64,000 nucleotides of DNA from Proteromonas lacertae (taxonomy: Eukaryota > Sar > Bigyra > Opalinata > Proteromonadidae). Made by a program: the position numbers and the translations under genes. Location of the stretch: assembly GCA_002245135.1 (NCBI GenBank), contig NGBS01000005.1:62001-126000 (forward strand), in the 5' to 3' direction. The notes under the pieces were generated by a model, which made no database searches, was not told the DNA's origin, and worked only from the letters and a program-made list of their open reading frames with translations. Shown one piece after another: positions 37,619 to 49,600 of the stretch. Every line of letters begins with the position of its first letter. The first letter of the stretch is position 1.

Positions 37619-38111
37619 CTATGAAAATTGTGTTTGAAATTTTCTTCTTTGTTGAGCGGATTTGTCTAAAACAGATTTCAACTTTTCTGTTACATTGTGA
37701 TTAATATTTGTCTGATCGTTAGTACTAACACTTTCTGATACTTGAGAATGATTACTTCTACTTGAATATAATGGTTGTAATAGAGGTGGACCCTGTGGTT
37801 GTGGTGTAGCTTGGACATTTGCTACTAATGCATCAGACAGTGTATAAGGTGTTGATTGTATCATTCCATTTGGTCCGATAGTATTAATAACATACTGAAA
37901 TTGATTAGGATGAATAGGTATTGTTTTTAAATCATTATTAGTTGAAGTTGGAACAAGAGGAGGTAAAGGAGGTGATATAGTTGGAATTAGATTAGATACA
38001 GGTAATTGTGATGGTTGTGTTGATGGATATAATGATTGAATATTCATATTAGTTACTGGAGTGATTGAATGGATCTGTGGTTTCTGATAGCATGGTATGA
38101 AACTCTGATTC

Positions 38112-38145
<34 letters not shown>

Positions 38146-39649
38146 GAAATTGTTGTGGTAATAATGAGTAGTAGTTTGGTTGTAATGAATAAAGAGATGA
38201 TGATATATTGTTTCTGTTACTCATTATTGGTTGTGCATCAAATATTCTTGGAGATGAAACTGGAATTCCACTAATCACAACTGGTGGCAATGATGTAACA
38301 GGTGTTGGCTGTGGTTGAGATTGATTCTGTTGTTGTTCTTGTGGTTTTTGTCCTTCTTTTGGCTTCTCAGCTGGTGGAGTTGGTGCAGGAGGTTGTAATG
38401 TTTGAACTATTTGTTGCTGTTGTTGTTCATTTGGTCTAACATTAGATAATGGAGGTGAGATAGTTGTAGATATTGTATGCGCAGTTATTGGATTAATATA
38501 TGGTGTATTATCAGGTAATGGTATTCCATTAGTTACTAGTGGTTGTGATCTGATAGATGTTGCTAATATAACTGATGGATTTGTTGTGCCAGCTTGATAT
38601 ATTGGTATATTACCTAATGAACCAATCATATTATTATTGCTATTATTATTATTTGTGTTATTGATTACTTTACTTTCACCATAGACAGGTAAAACAGATG
38701 GAAATAATTGAGTAGGAGGTGATGATGATGATATATAAGGATTATATGGTGGTAATTGTTGTAATTGTTGTTGTTGTTGCTGTTGTTGCTGCTGTTGGTT
38801 ATAATTAAGCTGTGGTGGATATAATTGTGGTTGTAATGATGGCGTATTGTGATTTAATAGATTCAATGGAGGTGATGAATATGATATTTGATTCATTGGT
38901 TTGATTGGTTTTAACTTTGTTTTTGTTTCATCATCACTATCACTTAATTCTCTCTCAATATTTAATTCATTTAGTATTTCTGCATTATTAGGTTTCTACA
39001 TAAATATAAATATATAAATATATAAATACATCAGTTTTTATTCTATCATTCTCTTCTTTCAATTGTTCTATCAATTTATCGATCTCTTTTATATTACTTC
39101 CATCAAATGATTGATTCGATGGATCAATATTTGGTGGATATAAATATGAATTATTATTATTATTATTATTATTAGATGGTAATGGTATAGATTGTTGAAT
39201 CATAGGTGGATTTATATTAGAAGATGATAATCGTAATGGCGAAGATGATGTTTGTATGATTGGCATATTTGCTTCAATTGATTTTCTCATTGCTAATATA
39301 CCATCAGGTGGTTGAATATTATTATTAGATCCAAGTAACAATGGTTGTGATAATATAGGTAATTCATTATTATTGTCTAATTCATGTAAAGTAGGTGGAT
39401 CTATTGTTGTTGTTGTTGTTGTTGTTGTTGTATTAGTAGTTTGTAATACAGATGGTATCATTTCCTGTTTAATCATCTTCTTTTTAAAAGGTAACATTAC
39501 TACATCCAAATCTTCTATTATTTGTGAAGAAGTAGTTTTCATATCCTTTTTGTTATTATCATTATATTTACTCTCCTGTATATTATTATATTCATATTCA
39601 AATTGAGGCGGTGGAGACATTGTGACAGGTAAACCATCTGGTGGATATA

Positions 39650-39680
<31 letters not shown>

Positions 39681-40322
39681 TGTATTATTTGGTATTATTG
39701 GGTTTGATATTTCATTTATACTATCATCTAATTCAGCTAATAATTTTTGTTTAAATTCTTCTTGTAGTGGACTGTAATCTGGTGGAGGTGGTACTGATGA
39801 TTTAGTAATTCCAAAATGAATAGGATTTAACGTATTTGATGGAATTGGAGATGATGGAGTAAATCTATATGAAGATGGTGGAATTATATTATTATTTGAT
39901 AATCCAAACTCATCACGACTAATAGGATTATCATATGAAGGATGTGGATTATCCTGCATATAACTAGGAACATTCAAATTTACACTAGAATTGAAATTGT
40001 CATGTTGTCCTAAATAGTCATTTAAAGGTTCGATAGGTTTAAACTCAAAATTATATAAACTTGATGCACTATTATTAAGATAAGAATCTAATGGATTCTG
40101 TTTCTTTGATTGATTTAATGAAGATCTATTCAAAATGTCATTCGATGGATCAGATATAGTAGAATAGTCGTTTACATCTTTCTTCATATAGTATGGTTCT
40201 TCAATCGTTGGTCTTTCATCTCTATGAATATAAACACTTAACTAATACCTTGGTCTTGGAGACCCATGTCTAAATTGATCAATTCTTTCTTTAATATAAC
40301 TACTACTTGTTGTGTTATTCAT
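37619..40322 (-). CDS. 880-aa Gln/Pro/Asn-rich disordered protein
   Basis: Exons complement(37619-38995, 39030-40221, 40249-40322) join in frame with introns of 34 and 27 nt. The protein starts MNNTTSSSYIKERIDQFRHG and is almost entirely low complexity: polyQ (up to 11), polyN (up to 9) and polyT tracts, with repeated NIQPPDGILAMR-like and YPPDGLPVTM segments. A short helical stretch (EIDKLIEQLKEENDRIKTD, about residues 400-420) precedes the second intron. The C-terminal 40 residues (HNVTEKLKSVLDKSAQQRR) look ordered. No domain is recognised. Such composition is common in transcription, RNA-granule and endocytic adaptors, but nothing here decides between them. Confidence 0.75.
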
Positions 40323-40397
40323 TTTAAAATTTAAATTTGAGATAAATGAAATACTATCCGTTTTGTTTCGTCAAATCTCAAACCTATTTGTTTCGTT
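40323..40397. promoter_or_regulatory. 75-bp bidirectional promoter region
   Basis: The region separates start codons at 40322 (minus) and 40398 (plus). It contains two similar elements, TTTTGTTTCGTCAAATC and TTTGTTTCGTTATG, sharing TTTGTTTCGT about 30 bp apart. These may be a shared control element or part of the transcription start. Confidence 0.45.
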
Positions 40398-41908
40398 ATG
40401 AATTCTCAAATAACGGACTCAAATGCTGAAGCTCTAAATGAAATGGGGAAGCAAGTACAGGAGATAATGCAGACCCCTCCTGGCAAAAGATCACCAGAAG
40501 ATTGCTTGATAATAGTCAAATGGTTAACAAGGACTGAAAGAGAGCATAGTCCTGATGATAGAAGATGCTTTACATTAGCTCCATTGAAAGTTCTATTGGA
40601 ATTGGCTCAACAAATTACAATTAATGCTTATGAAGCTGGAGAAGTAATATTTCTTCAGAAAGAAGCTGGTGTCACTTATTTTGTTGTAGTTAATGGATGT
40701 GTAGATATTTACGATGTGGATATACCAAGACAAATACCAGAGGATTTAAACCAAGATTACATGGATATAAAATTTCAAGCAGAACTTAATGGAGAGAAAA
40801 AAATGCCAGAAAAGAATCCAGATGCTCCTTGTAGAGTAATTGGCAATTTAGTCCAGAAGGGTAAGTACTTAGCATCAGTTACAGCAGGATGTTCGTTAGG
40901 AGATATTGCCTTATCTTCTAATGAAGGTGCAAGAACTGCTTCAGCAGTAGCAGTTCAACAAACTCATTTAATTGCTATACACAAAACTATATTTGATCCA
41001 CTACTAAGGAAATACAGTTTATTAAATAAAGAGTTTGAAAAAAGAATGGAATTCTGCTCTCATATCGATATTTTGTCAGATTGGGGAAGAGATCGTTTAT
41101 GTCATATAGCCTATTGGTTAGAAGAAGCAGAATATCCTAAAGGATCGTATATAATCAGTCAAAGTAGACCAACAGCTCCAGATCAACTTAATTTTGTAAA
41201 AGAAGGGGAAGTTGAAGTTGTCTGTAGATTAGGGTTAAAAACAATTGAATTAGCTATAAGAGGTACTGCCAATATAATAGGTGAAGGATATGTGTTGAAT
41301 GAGAAATCTGTCAATTTTTCAGTTATTGCAAAATCTGATGTAAAAACTTACTGCTTAAAAGAAGCACATATAAAACAATTTTTAAAAATATGTAAAGGAA
41401 CCAATACAATCCCTAAATTACATAAATTATTCACAGATCGTGAAGCATTTCGACAAGCCAGAATTAATCACTTTACACAACATGCTGATTTAGTAGATAA
41501 TCTATTACATCCGTCTCCAGTGAAACCAAAACGACCAACTCGATTATCTCCAATTAGACATCCTTCTTTGTCTCCAACACAGAAAATAATGAATGTATAT
41601 ATTATATATTGCTATCATTATTTATATAGAATTCATTGTTTGATATCCCATCACCTACAAAAGAAGGATCTTATTGGAAGAATGCTATCTCTCCATCTGT
41701 TAGGATATATGCTAGTCCAAGTGTAAAGAAACTATTGCCACAAAAAGTTCCAACCAAAAATCTATTCAAAAGGCCAATGACTACTCCGTTGAAGATTAAG
41801 CAGAAAGATCCATATGAAACAATTCATGAAGACTTGATTAATACACTCACTCCTCAAGGATCTCAACAATTGTTTAAGACAAGAGTGAATGCAAGAAGAT
41901 GGACCTAA
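40398..41908 (+). CDS. protein with two cyclic-nucleotide-binding domains, 491 aa
   Basis: Exons 40398-41594 and 41630-41908 (intron 35 nt) give 491 residues. The first cNMP-binding domain (about 60-205) has AGEVIFLQKEAGVTYFVVVNG and a phosphate-binding cassette CSLGDIALSSNEGARTASA. The arginine at residue 179 is the one that normally holds the cyclic phosphate. A roughly 45-residue insert (RQIPEDLNQDY ... PDAPCRV) splits its beta roll. The second domain (about 220-345, EYPKGSYIISQSRPTAPDQ, NIIGEGYVLNEKS) lacks the arginine and is probably structural. There is no kinase or channel domain. The general layout recalls CNBD2-like proteins of sperm and cilia. The C-terminal tail is basic with SP/TP sites. 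Confidence 0.85.
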
Positions 41909-42019
41909 TTTAAATAGTTAGTATAATAATATTAATTAGTGTTACTAGTGAATTATTTTATGTGTATTTTGAATGTTTATTAAATATATATTTTTTAAAA
42001 TCAAATAGTTTATTTACAT

Positions 42020-43409
42020 TTAAAAGATTATGTAGTTAAGTTTCCGCATCAAGTCCGAATTCTTAATTTCCTCCAGTATTTTCAGCCTTATAACAGAGAA
42101 TTGCATTTGCTGTTGTGGATTTAGGTAAATGCTTAATTTCTTTAATGTTACTAGTGTTTGTATTAATATATAAGAATTGTGTAAGTTTGATAATCTAATA
42201 CAATAATTGAATATTGATGATATATATTGAACTGAATATTTTGGTGAAATTTCAATAAAATCGTTGAACTATTCACAATAATTACTATATAAAATTATAT
42301 ATTTATACAATCTTCGCTATTCCCACTTGTACTGATGCACATCTATTTAATTTTGTTTTGAGTAAATGTGATATTATTATAGAAACATATTCAGGTTGAT
42401 AATGTATTACTTTGTGAAGATAGATCAATATATTGGTGAAATAAAACTATATAAAATATAAATATTAATATATAAATACTAATCTTGCATCATTTAAAAA
42501 TAACTTCAATATTGTCTTAATCATATCAATATTATATATCCGCAAATCAGTACAGAATTTAATAAGATGATTATAATTATGTATTTGATATGTACTATTC
42601 TTTATACAATCAGTTTCTTCATTGAGTTTCACAGCAATACTTTCGACTATTGTTCTTTTGAGATATGGATATCTTTCATAAAGGTTCATTAGATCATTCA
42701 TCCGATTAACAATTGCTACTTGAGATGAATAATTACCATTCTATTTATAGAATAAAAAAAAGATAAAATACATTTACGATTGTATATACATCAAATGAAG
42801 TGGGATAATGTTCATGACAACACGTTTCACGCAGAGAATGACCTTTCTTACCTGACCATTATCAATTTAATCACTTCATCAATAGTTGCATATTGATATA
42901 AAGCAGGATCTGGAGGAAATGATTTAGTTATCTCTTCAAAACAATGTGAAACTACTGATTTAACATATTGCACTGCATTTGAAGGTATGGCTCTATTACT
43001 GAAGTATGAGTATCTACAGAATTAATTCTTATATGTGATACAGTGTAGATATTAATATATCTTTATCCTCAATTGTCCAATAACAAGAATAATCAAATGT
43101 TTTTGGTGGAATAGGTGCATTTTCTGATTTATTATTGAGATTTGGTAAGAATGTCATCGGCAGTCTATCTGATACATCTTGCTCTGTATTTATAGCTGCA
43201 TAAAGGAGTAAATAAGTTTCAAATTGGGTTGGATTAGAATTACACCTTTTTACTGAAGCAGGAATCAACAATTCATCATCGTAAGATTTCTTTCTTTTGT
43301 TTGATGGTATTCTGAGAGTTGGAATTGAAGGAGTTGAGACAGAATTGAGTTGAGCATTACATGAGGGGAGCGATAGCGAGTTCATTCCAGATCTTGACAT
43401 AACAATCAT
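42020..43409 (-). CDS. helical protein of unknown function, splicing partly unresolved
   Basis: In-frame exons on the minus strand are 43042-43409, 43013 to about 42852, an exon ending at 42778, 42480-42740, 42309-42446 and 42020-42268. The N-terminal 70 residues are Ser/Pro-rich and basic (SIPTLRIPSNKRKKSYDDE). The remainder is alpha-helical with repeated Leu/Ile heptads (YLKRTIVESIAVKLNEE, LSNLHNSYILIQTLVTLKK), reminiscent of HEAT-type repeats. Between about 42852 and 42847 (GTCAG/GTAAGAAAG) the frame must change and I could not find a normal intron, so part of the gene model is missing or the sequence has an indel. No family is recognised. Confidence 0.55.
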
Positions 43410-43687
43410 ATAAATCTATTTTATAACTACTATTACAGGAAGAAAAAAAGAATATTGAAGTTGATGAATGACGCGCTATGCAAAAACACATTTATTTTTG
43501 ATAGATTTAATCGATTAGAAACCAAAATTATGGCAATCATACATATGTATTGTTTTAATATGATGAACTGAGTTTAAAAAAACCAAAAAATCATTAAAAA
43601 AATCATAGATACAATACTGATATAGTAGAAAACTTAATAATTTATATAACTATACACAGCATTTATAAATAACAATAACTCTTATCT

Positions 43688-46600
43688 CTATAAGTTAGGC
43701 ACCTCATCCACTTTTTCTAATGGCTTCTCTAATCTTGGAGTCCTTTGAGCGCTAGCTGTGCCTAAAAATGAGGTTCGTATTTTACCAGGACTTGGACTTG
43801 TAATTTCTTTTAATAGAGATTTTCGTAAATTAGTTGGACTCACTGCTCCGGTAGCTCCTCTCTGTGATCTATTTAATGGGCTTGTTACAGCACCATCTAT
43901 CAACGAAGACTTTCGTGAGTTTGGAATACTATTCAATCCTTTAACCAACGGTTGAATTTGTAGTGGAACAGGTGTTGGATGAACAGATGCTGGACTTGAG
44001 CCATAGTTTCCTATTGCTCTAGAGTTACCATTGTTCATTTCAGGTGTTTCTGGATTATCAGTATCACCATCACCACCATCTTTTCCTCCATCTTCTGATG
44101 AACTATCTTCATCATCTCCTTCATTCACATGAGTACAATACAATAAGGAGACTTTATTACCAAATTGAAGAAATGCAACAACAAACACACCACCATTTAT
44201 TCCTATCGTTCTAATAAAGGCTAATGCAGTAGGTTGATCACTTAAAGCATAATCAATACCAAGCATTGCTAGAGACCAAATGCAAAGTATAACAATTGTG
44301 GAGATTAAACTTAAGGATTCATTAAACTCAGCAACAACATTTCTAATCTTATATGCGACTTGAACACCCCATGCTGCTAATGCCAATATTCCTAATGCTT
44401 GTGCAATTCTATTAATAAATATTATATACATCTATATATATACAAAAAGTATCTTTCAGAATCACAATTTCTAACATAAACATCTGTTACAAAGTCACTC
44501 AATTTTATATTCAATTCTTGATGGTGATAGACTGGATCTACAAAAGTCCATATTAATAAATAAATAATTTGAATTGCTATAACACCACTAATAACCATTA
44601 GCAATCTTAAATTGCCTATTCTCATCTTATTCAGTTGTTTGTTATTCATCAATTTGTGAATTCTCCACACTTTCATAACGAATGTTGAAAGTAATAAATC
44701 TAAACTAATTAAAATAAACCATTTTCTTATAGCACAAGTAAAATCATTTTCAGGGTAAATTATCATAATCATACTACAACTAGCCAATAAGAATAATGCA
44801 AACATAGCAATTACACTAAATAAATAACTTGTATTTCTAACAATAGGATTATGTCTATTCCTTGTAAAAACATAGAAAACTGACAATAAATATAAAACTA
44901 CAACTACATACACTAGATAACTAGCAATAATTGAATCAGGATATGTATACATCTGAACTAATTTTCCTAAATCACAATCAACTTGTGGATTAGTATAAAC
45001 TAATCCATTAGTTGGATATTCAACACTATCAAAACCATTTTGACTTATACTCTTTACAAAATAAGTTGTTACTAAAATACCACTTTTATCAATCTTTCCT
45101 AAACCATTTGGAATTGCCATACTATATTCTTTCAACGCTTGATTAATATAATTTGCATTTGGGAATGAATTACCAGTATAATCAGTCATCACATTATTAA
45201 TTGCATTTGCTAGTAAGAATAAAGATGAATAGACTAATGAATTAATTTCAGAATCACCTTCATTATTTCCAAATATACTATGAGCTTCTGTCTTAAATAC
45301 AGTACCTTCTGTATTGTCTTCACTGCTTGATAATGTGTCAATACACATATGTCCGTTGAAAAAAGTATATTGTTCTGGATTCCAGTAGAATGGGTTACAT
45401 TCTCTAAATATAAATACGAAATTACTATTATCTAACAATCTCTTATATTTCATTATAAGTTCTCGAAGTTCAAACTCTTTTTTACCTTGTACTAAAACAT
45501 ATACTGCAATATGACTTAGTTTTGTTGATAGTAATGTTGGTAAGATTGTTGGTATTGATTCCATTCCTTCTTCAGTAGTGATGTTAATTGATGTTAATAA
45601 TGGACTTTTATTCTTTACAAACAGTAATTTAAATTCTTCAAGAATATTACTATAGAATAAAATAAACATTTATATATATATATACTCTACTTCATAATCA
45701 TAAAGTATCACTGAATCAGTAAATGTTAAATTCATAACATATTGATTAGCTATATCAAACCTTTGATAATAATCACTTTGGAAATAAAAGAAATTTCTTT
45801 TACATACACTTGTATCATCTAATCCAAAATAGAAGTAAGGTATTGCTGTATTCTCAGTCAATTTCTCTACAATTTGTAATAAAAACGGTTGTCTTCCACC
45901 AACTATTGTTATTGGGTCATAATCCTTAATTGCTTTAGTTAAATCCTTTTCAATTTCTTCTTCGTTACTATAAACATTATAGAAGGACAATTCATATCCT
46001 TTCAATTTAAAATCAGTCTCTGTTTTTGATACAAATAGATCAATTGTTCTAGCTATGCTTGTTTCTTCATTCACTGTATCTGGACCAATAATATGCACAA
46101 CTACCACATTCTTCACAATAGTATTCTCTTTAGCCATCGGATTAAACTCACAAATTTCAACACCAGTTAAATTATAGTAATCAGCATAAAATGATGAATG
46201 GGACAATGAATTTGGACTGTAATATAACATAGCACCTAAATAGGTGAATTTCACCACGAATAATCTTCTAGCTAACGATCTACTTTTATCCAACACTATT
46301 CTACCAGCCGCACTTTCAACAACAACTTCTGATATTGCATTTATATTTTCTATAACATCTGTTGTTCTTGTGTAGGATATTGTATTGTGAATGTAATAAA
46401 CAGATGTATAAGAAGATTCACTGACAGAATCAGCTGTAATTCCTATTCCAAAATGATTTAAAAGACTACTCATAAACTTATTTGCATTTATTGGAACATC
46501 AATATCAACATTATCATCCTTCATGTTAATTCCATCAACAAATGAACCTGATGCAAAATGTCCATACAAATAATCAATTAATGAAAAATCAGTAAAAAAC

Positions 46601-49600
46601 TCATGTGGTGGATCAGTAAACAATATATGAATATCATCAATATTAAATCCTTCATCCTTGAAAGTCATTAATAAATCAATATCAAATGCACCACCTACAG
46701 TACTAATTATTACTCCTTTTCTTATCTTCACCATTTCACTGTTTGTCCAAAACTGAGTAAAATCAGTCCCATCCTTATCTACTTCTGTTAGTGATAATAC
46801 ATCTATTCCATAATACTCTAATGTAGGTTTCATGTATTTGGTAGTAATCAAATACGATTCTGAGGTTTTATCTTTATCACATATTAAATAAACTATTGGT
46901 TTGATTTGTAAAACTGCACCAACTAAAAACTTGGATAACTGCGGACCAGTCATTTCTGTTGAAATCAAGTTCTTTACACAATATGCTTCTGTTAAAGTTG
47001 AAGATGAGAAAAACACTTGATCAGTATTATTTAAGAATGTCAATATAGTTTTCATTAAGACAGTAGTAGTAAAACCAACTATATATATATTCTTATTCAT
47101 TCTAATTGATGTTTGGAATTCTAAAAATGAATCTTGATTATCTAAATTGTAAAAACTAACAGCAACATAATAACCCAATGTTCCACCTCCATTATTTATT
47201 TCTTCTTGTGCTAATATTACTCCTTCAATTACACTTATTGATTTTTGCCTGTTTTTATCATAATGAAGAATTACATTAAGGTTATATTTATTCTTTGGTA
47301 ATTTCTTGCTAATTGATGTCTTTGTTATTGTACAAACATAATATGTGGCTTCATTTGTAAGGTATTTATATGGATAAGGAGTTAATAAATCAGAGGATGT
47401 GAATGTTAAATAAATTTCAGTTCCCATATGCATAGATATTCTAAAATAAAACATCATATAATTTGAACTTGATAATTTCAAAACACCTTCAGGAGTTACT
47501 ATTTCATTCTCTCTATATGCTTCAAACAATTCAACATAAGAAAATGTCTTGCATTTTTCAACCATTCGATCAAATGTCAATGCAATTGAATATAATTTTG
47601 ATACTACACTATTTGGCTTTTTATGTAACCATTCTTGCACTCTACTGACCATTAATTGATTTTCTTCATTTTCAATTTGACTTGAATATGTACTGAATAC
47701 ATCATAAGTATAATTACCTTCCATTTCTTCTAAATCAAAAGCAACAAAATGATATATTGATAAATAATAATCATCAAATGTATCTAATAAATTATGAAAT
47801 GCAGAATCTAAACCAAAATATAAAACTGCACTATACTCATCACCAAGATAATCTTTTATCTTTTGTGATATTTCATCAACATTACTATGTGTTATATTAC
47901 CAATAATTGAAACATTTTGAAATAAATTAGATAAATAGATATTGGAATATACTACATGAGAATATTGTTGTGGCAATCCTCCTACAACTGCAAATTTCTT
48001 AAAATTCTTTGTTAAAAACATTTGATAAGCTCTTTCATAAAAGCTAGGCTCAACATCAAAATAAATAATATTTGAATCACATGATTCACCTTCAATCGAT
48101 GTATATACAAAGATAGGAATTTTAGCTTTTTGTGTTGTTGATTTTATAGTTGATAAACATGATGGAATTGCGCCATAGATTATTCCTATTAATCTTGACT
48201 TTATTTGCTCAACTGAGTCAAACAATCTTTCACCACATGTCTCCTCATCACTTTGATCATCGAAATATTGAATTACTATACGCTTTCCTAATATACCTCC
48301 ATCTCTATTGGTTATTTGAATCATTTGTGACAATACAATCGGAATATCAACAGTCTCAGATGCATATATACCTGTAGTGCTTGAACAGATTAATAAAAAT
48401 CCATAATCTTGTGGTATTGGATCACTTGAACCAGTAGTTACATCACATTTACGACCCATTGAATCAATACTATACCACAAAAATGCTACTGGTTGATAAT
48501 CTTGTACAGTTGCTACATTGGTGATAAACTTTCTTTCTGAATTCATATATCCAACATTTATATGATGTGAAGAATAATAATTTGGTAATATTTCTATTTC
48601 TCCATTTGGTGATTCTATTCTTAAATTAACCAAGTTCTCTCTCAAATCAAGTCTATCAATTGAATTACCTTTTTCTACAGCTGCTCTTATATATTCTACA
48701 GCTAAATAAGAATTATAAGCATCTTCAGATAAAAAAGCAGTCAATGAATGTCTTTGCCATGTCTGTAATAACTTAATATTTAATGGATTTGTTGAGAATA
48801 AATCATAACTTATAAAGAAATAGGTATTTTCAAAACTTGGATTTGTCATTGTATCTTTAGTATCTGGAACTAAACCAAAGAAGTAATATTTAGTCAAATC
48901 GATATGTAAATTACTTCTTATCTGCTCTAACAACTGTAAGTGATAATTTGTAGTTAGTAATGAGAATATAAGTCCTTTTTCTGGTATATAATTAAATACA
49001 GTTCTAGCTACATTTAATGACGAAATAGATGCATCATTGCCCATTATTATTCTAATATCTGTTACAAATGGCTTAAATTGCTCCAGCAATATATCTTTAA
49101 AAACATCAGAAATACCAGTTTCACCTTCTATAATATACATATAAGGTATTGCATCACTTAATAAAACATAATTCAAAATCGGATCACAGAATTGATTCAT
49201 AGTTGAACCAACCTGTACAACATCTAAATTACATTCATTACCTAACGTTTTAGCTGGGGTAAAAAATAAAAGATCAGAATTTGCTCTTTTTAATGCTGAA
49301 GATACCATCATTCTAGCTTCTTCAGATTTTCCTCCCATTATTGCAATCATTTTTGGATCTCTAATAAATTCATTCACTATTGATGGTATTAAACTGTCAG
49401 ATTTAGTATTTCTTAATACTGGAATTACATATATTCCATCTAAAAGTCCACCTTCTTCATTGATTGTTGTTATTGCTGAGATTGCAGACATTCCACTAAT
49501 TAATTCATATTCTGAATTTGTACCTGTTACATCATATAATAACCCTATTTTTACATAATCTGGTTTATAATCACCTCCCTTTTTCCAATCACATATTCTA

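Noticed and set aside
40398-40450. Treating the first coding bases of the cNMP protein as a transmembrane or channel start
   Set aside because: No hydrophobic helix is present anywhere in the protein; ion-channel identity is not supported.
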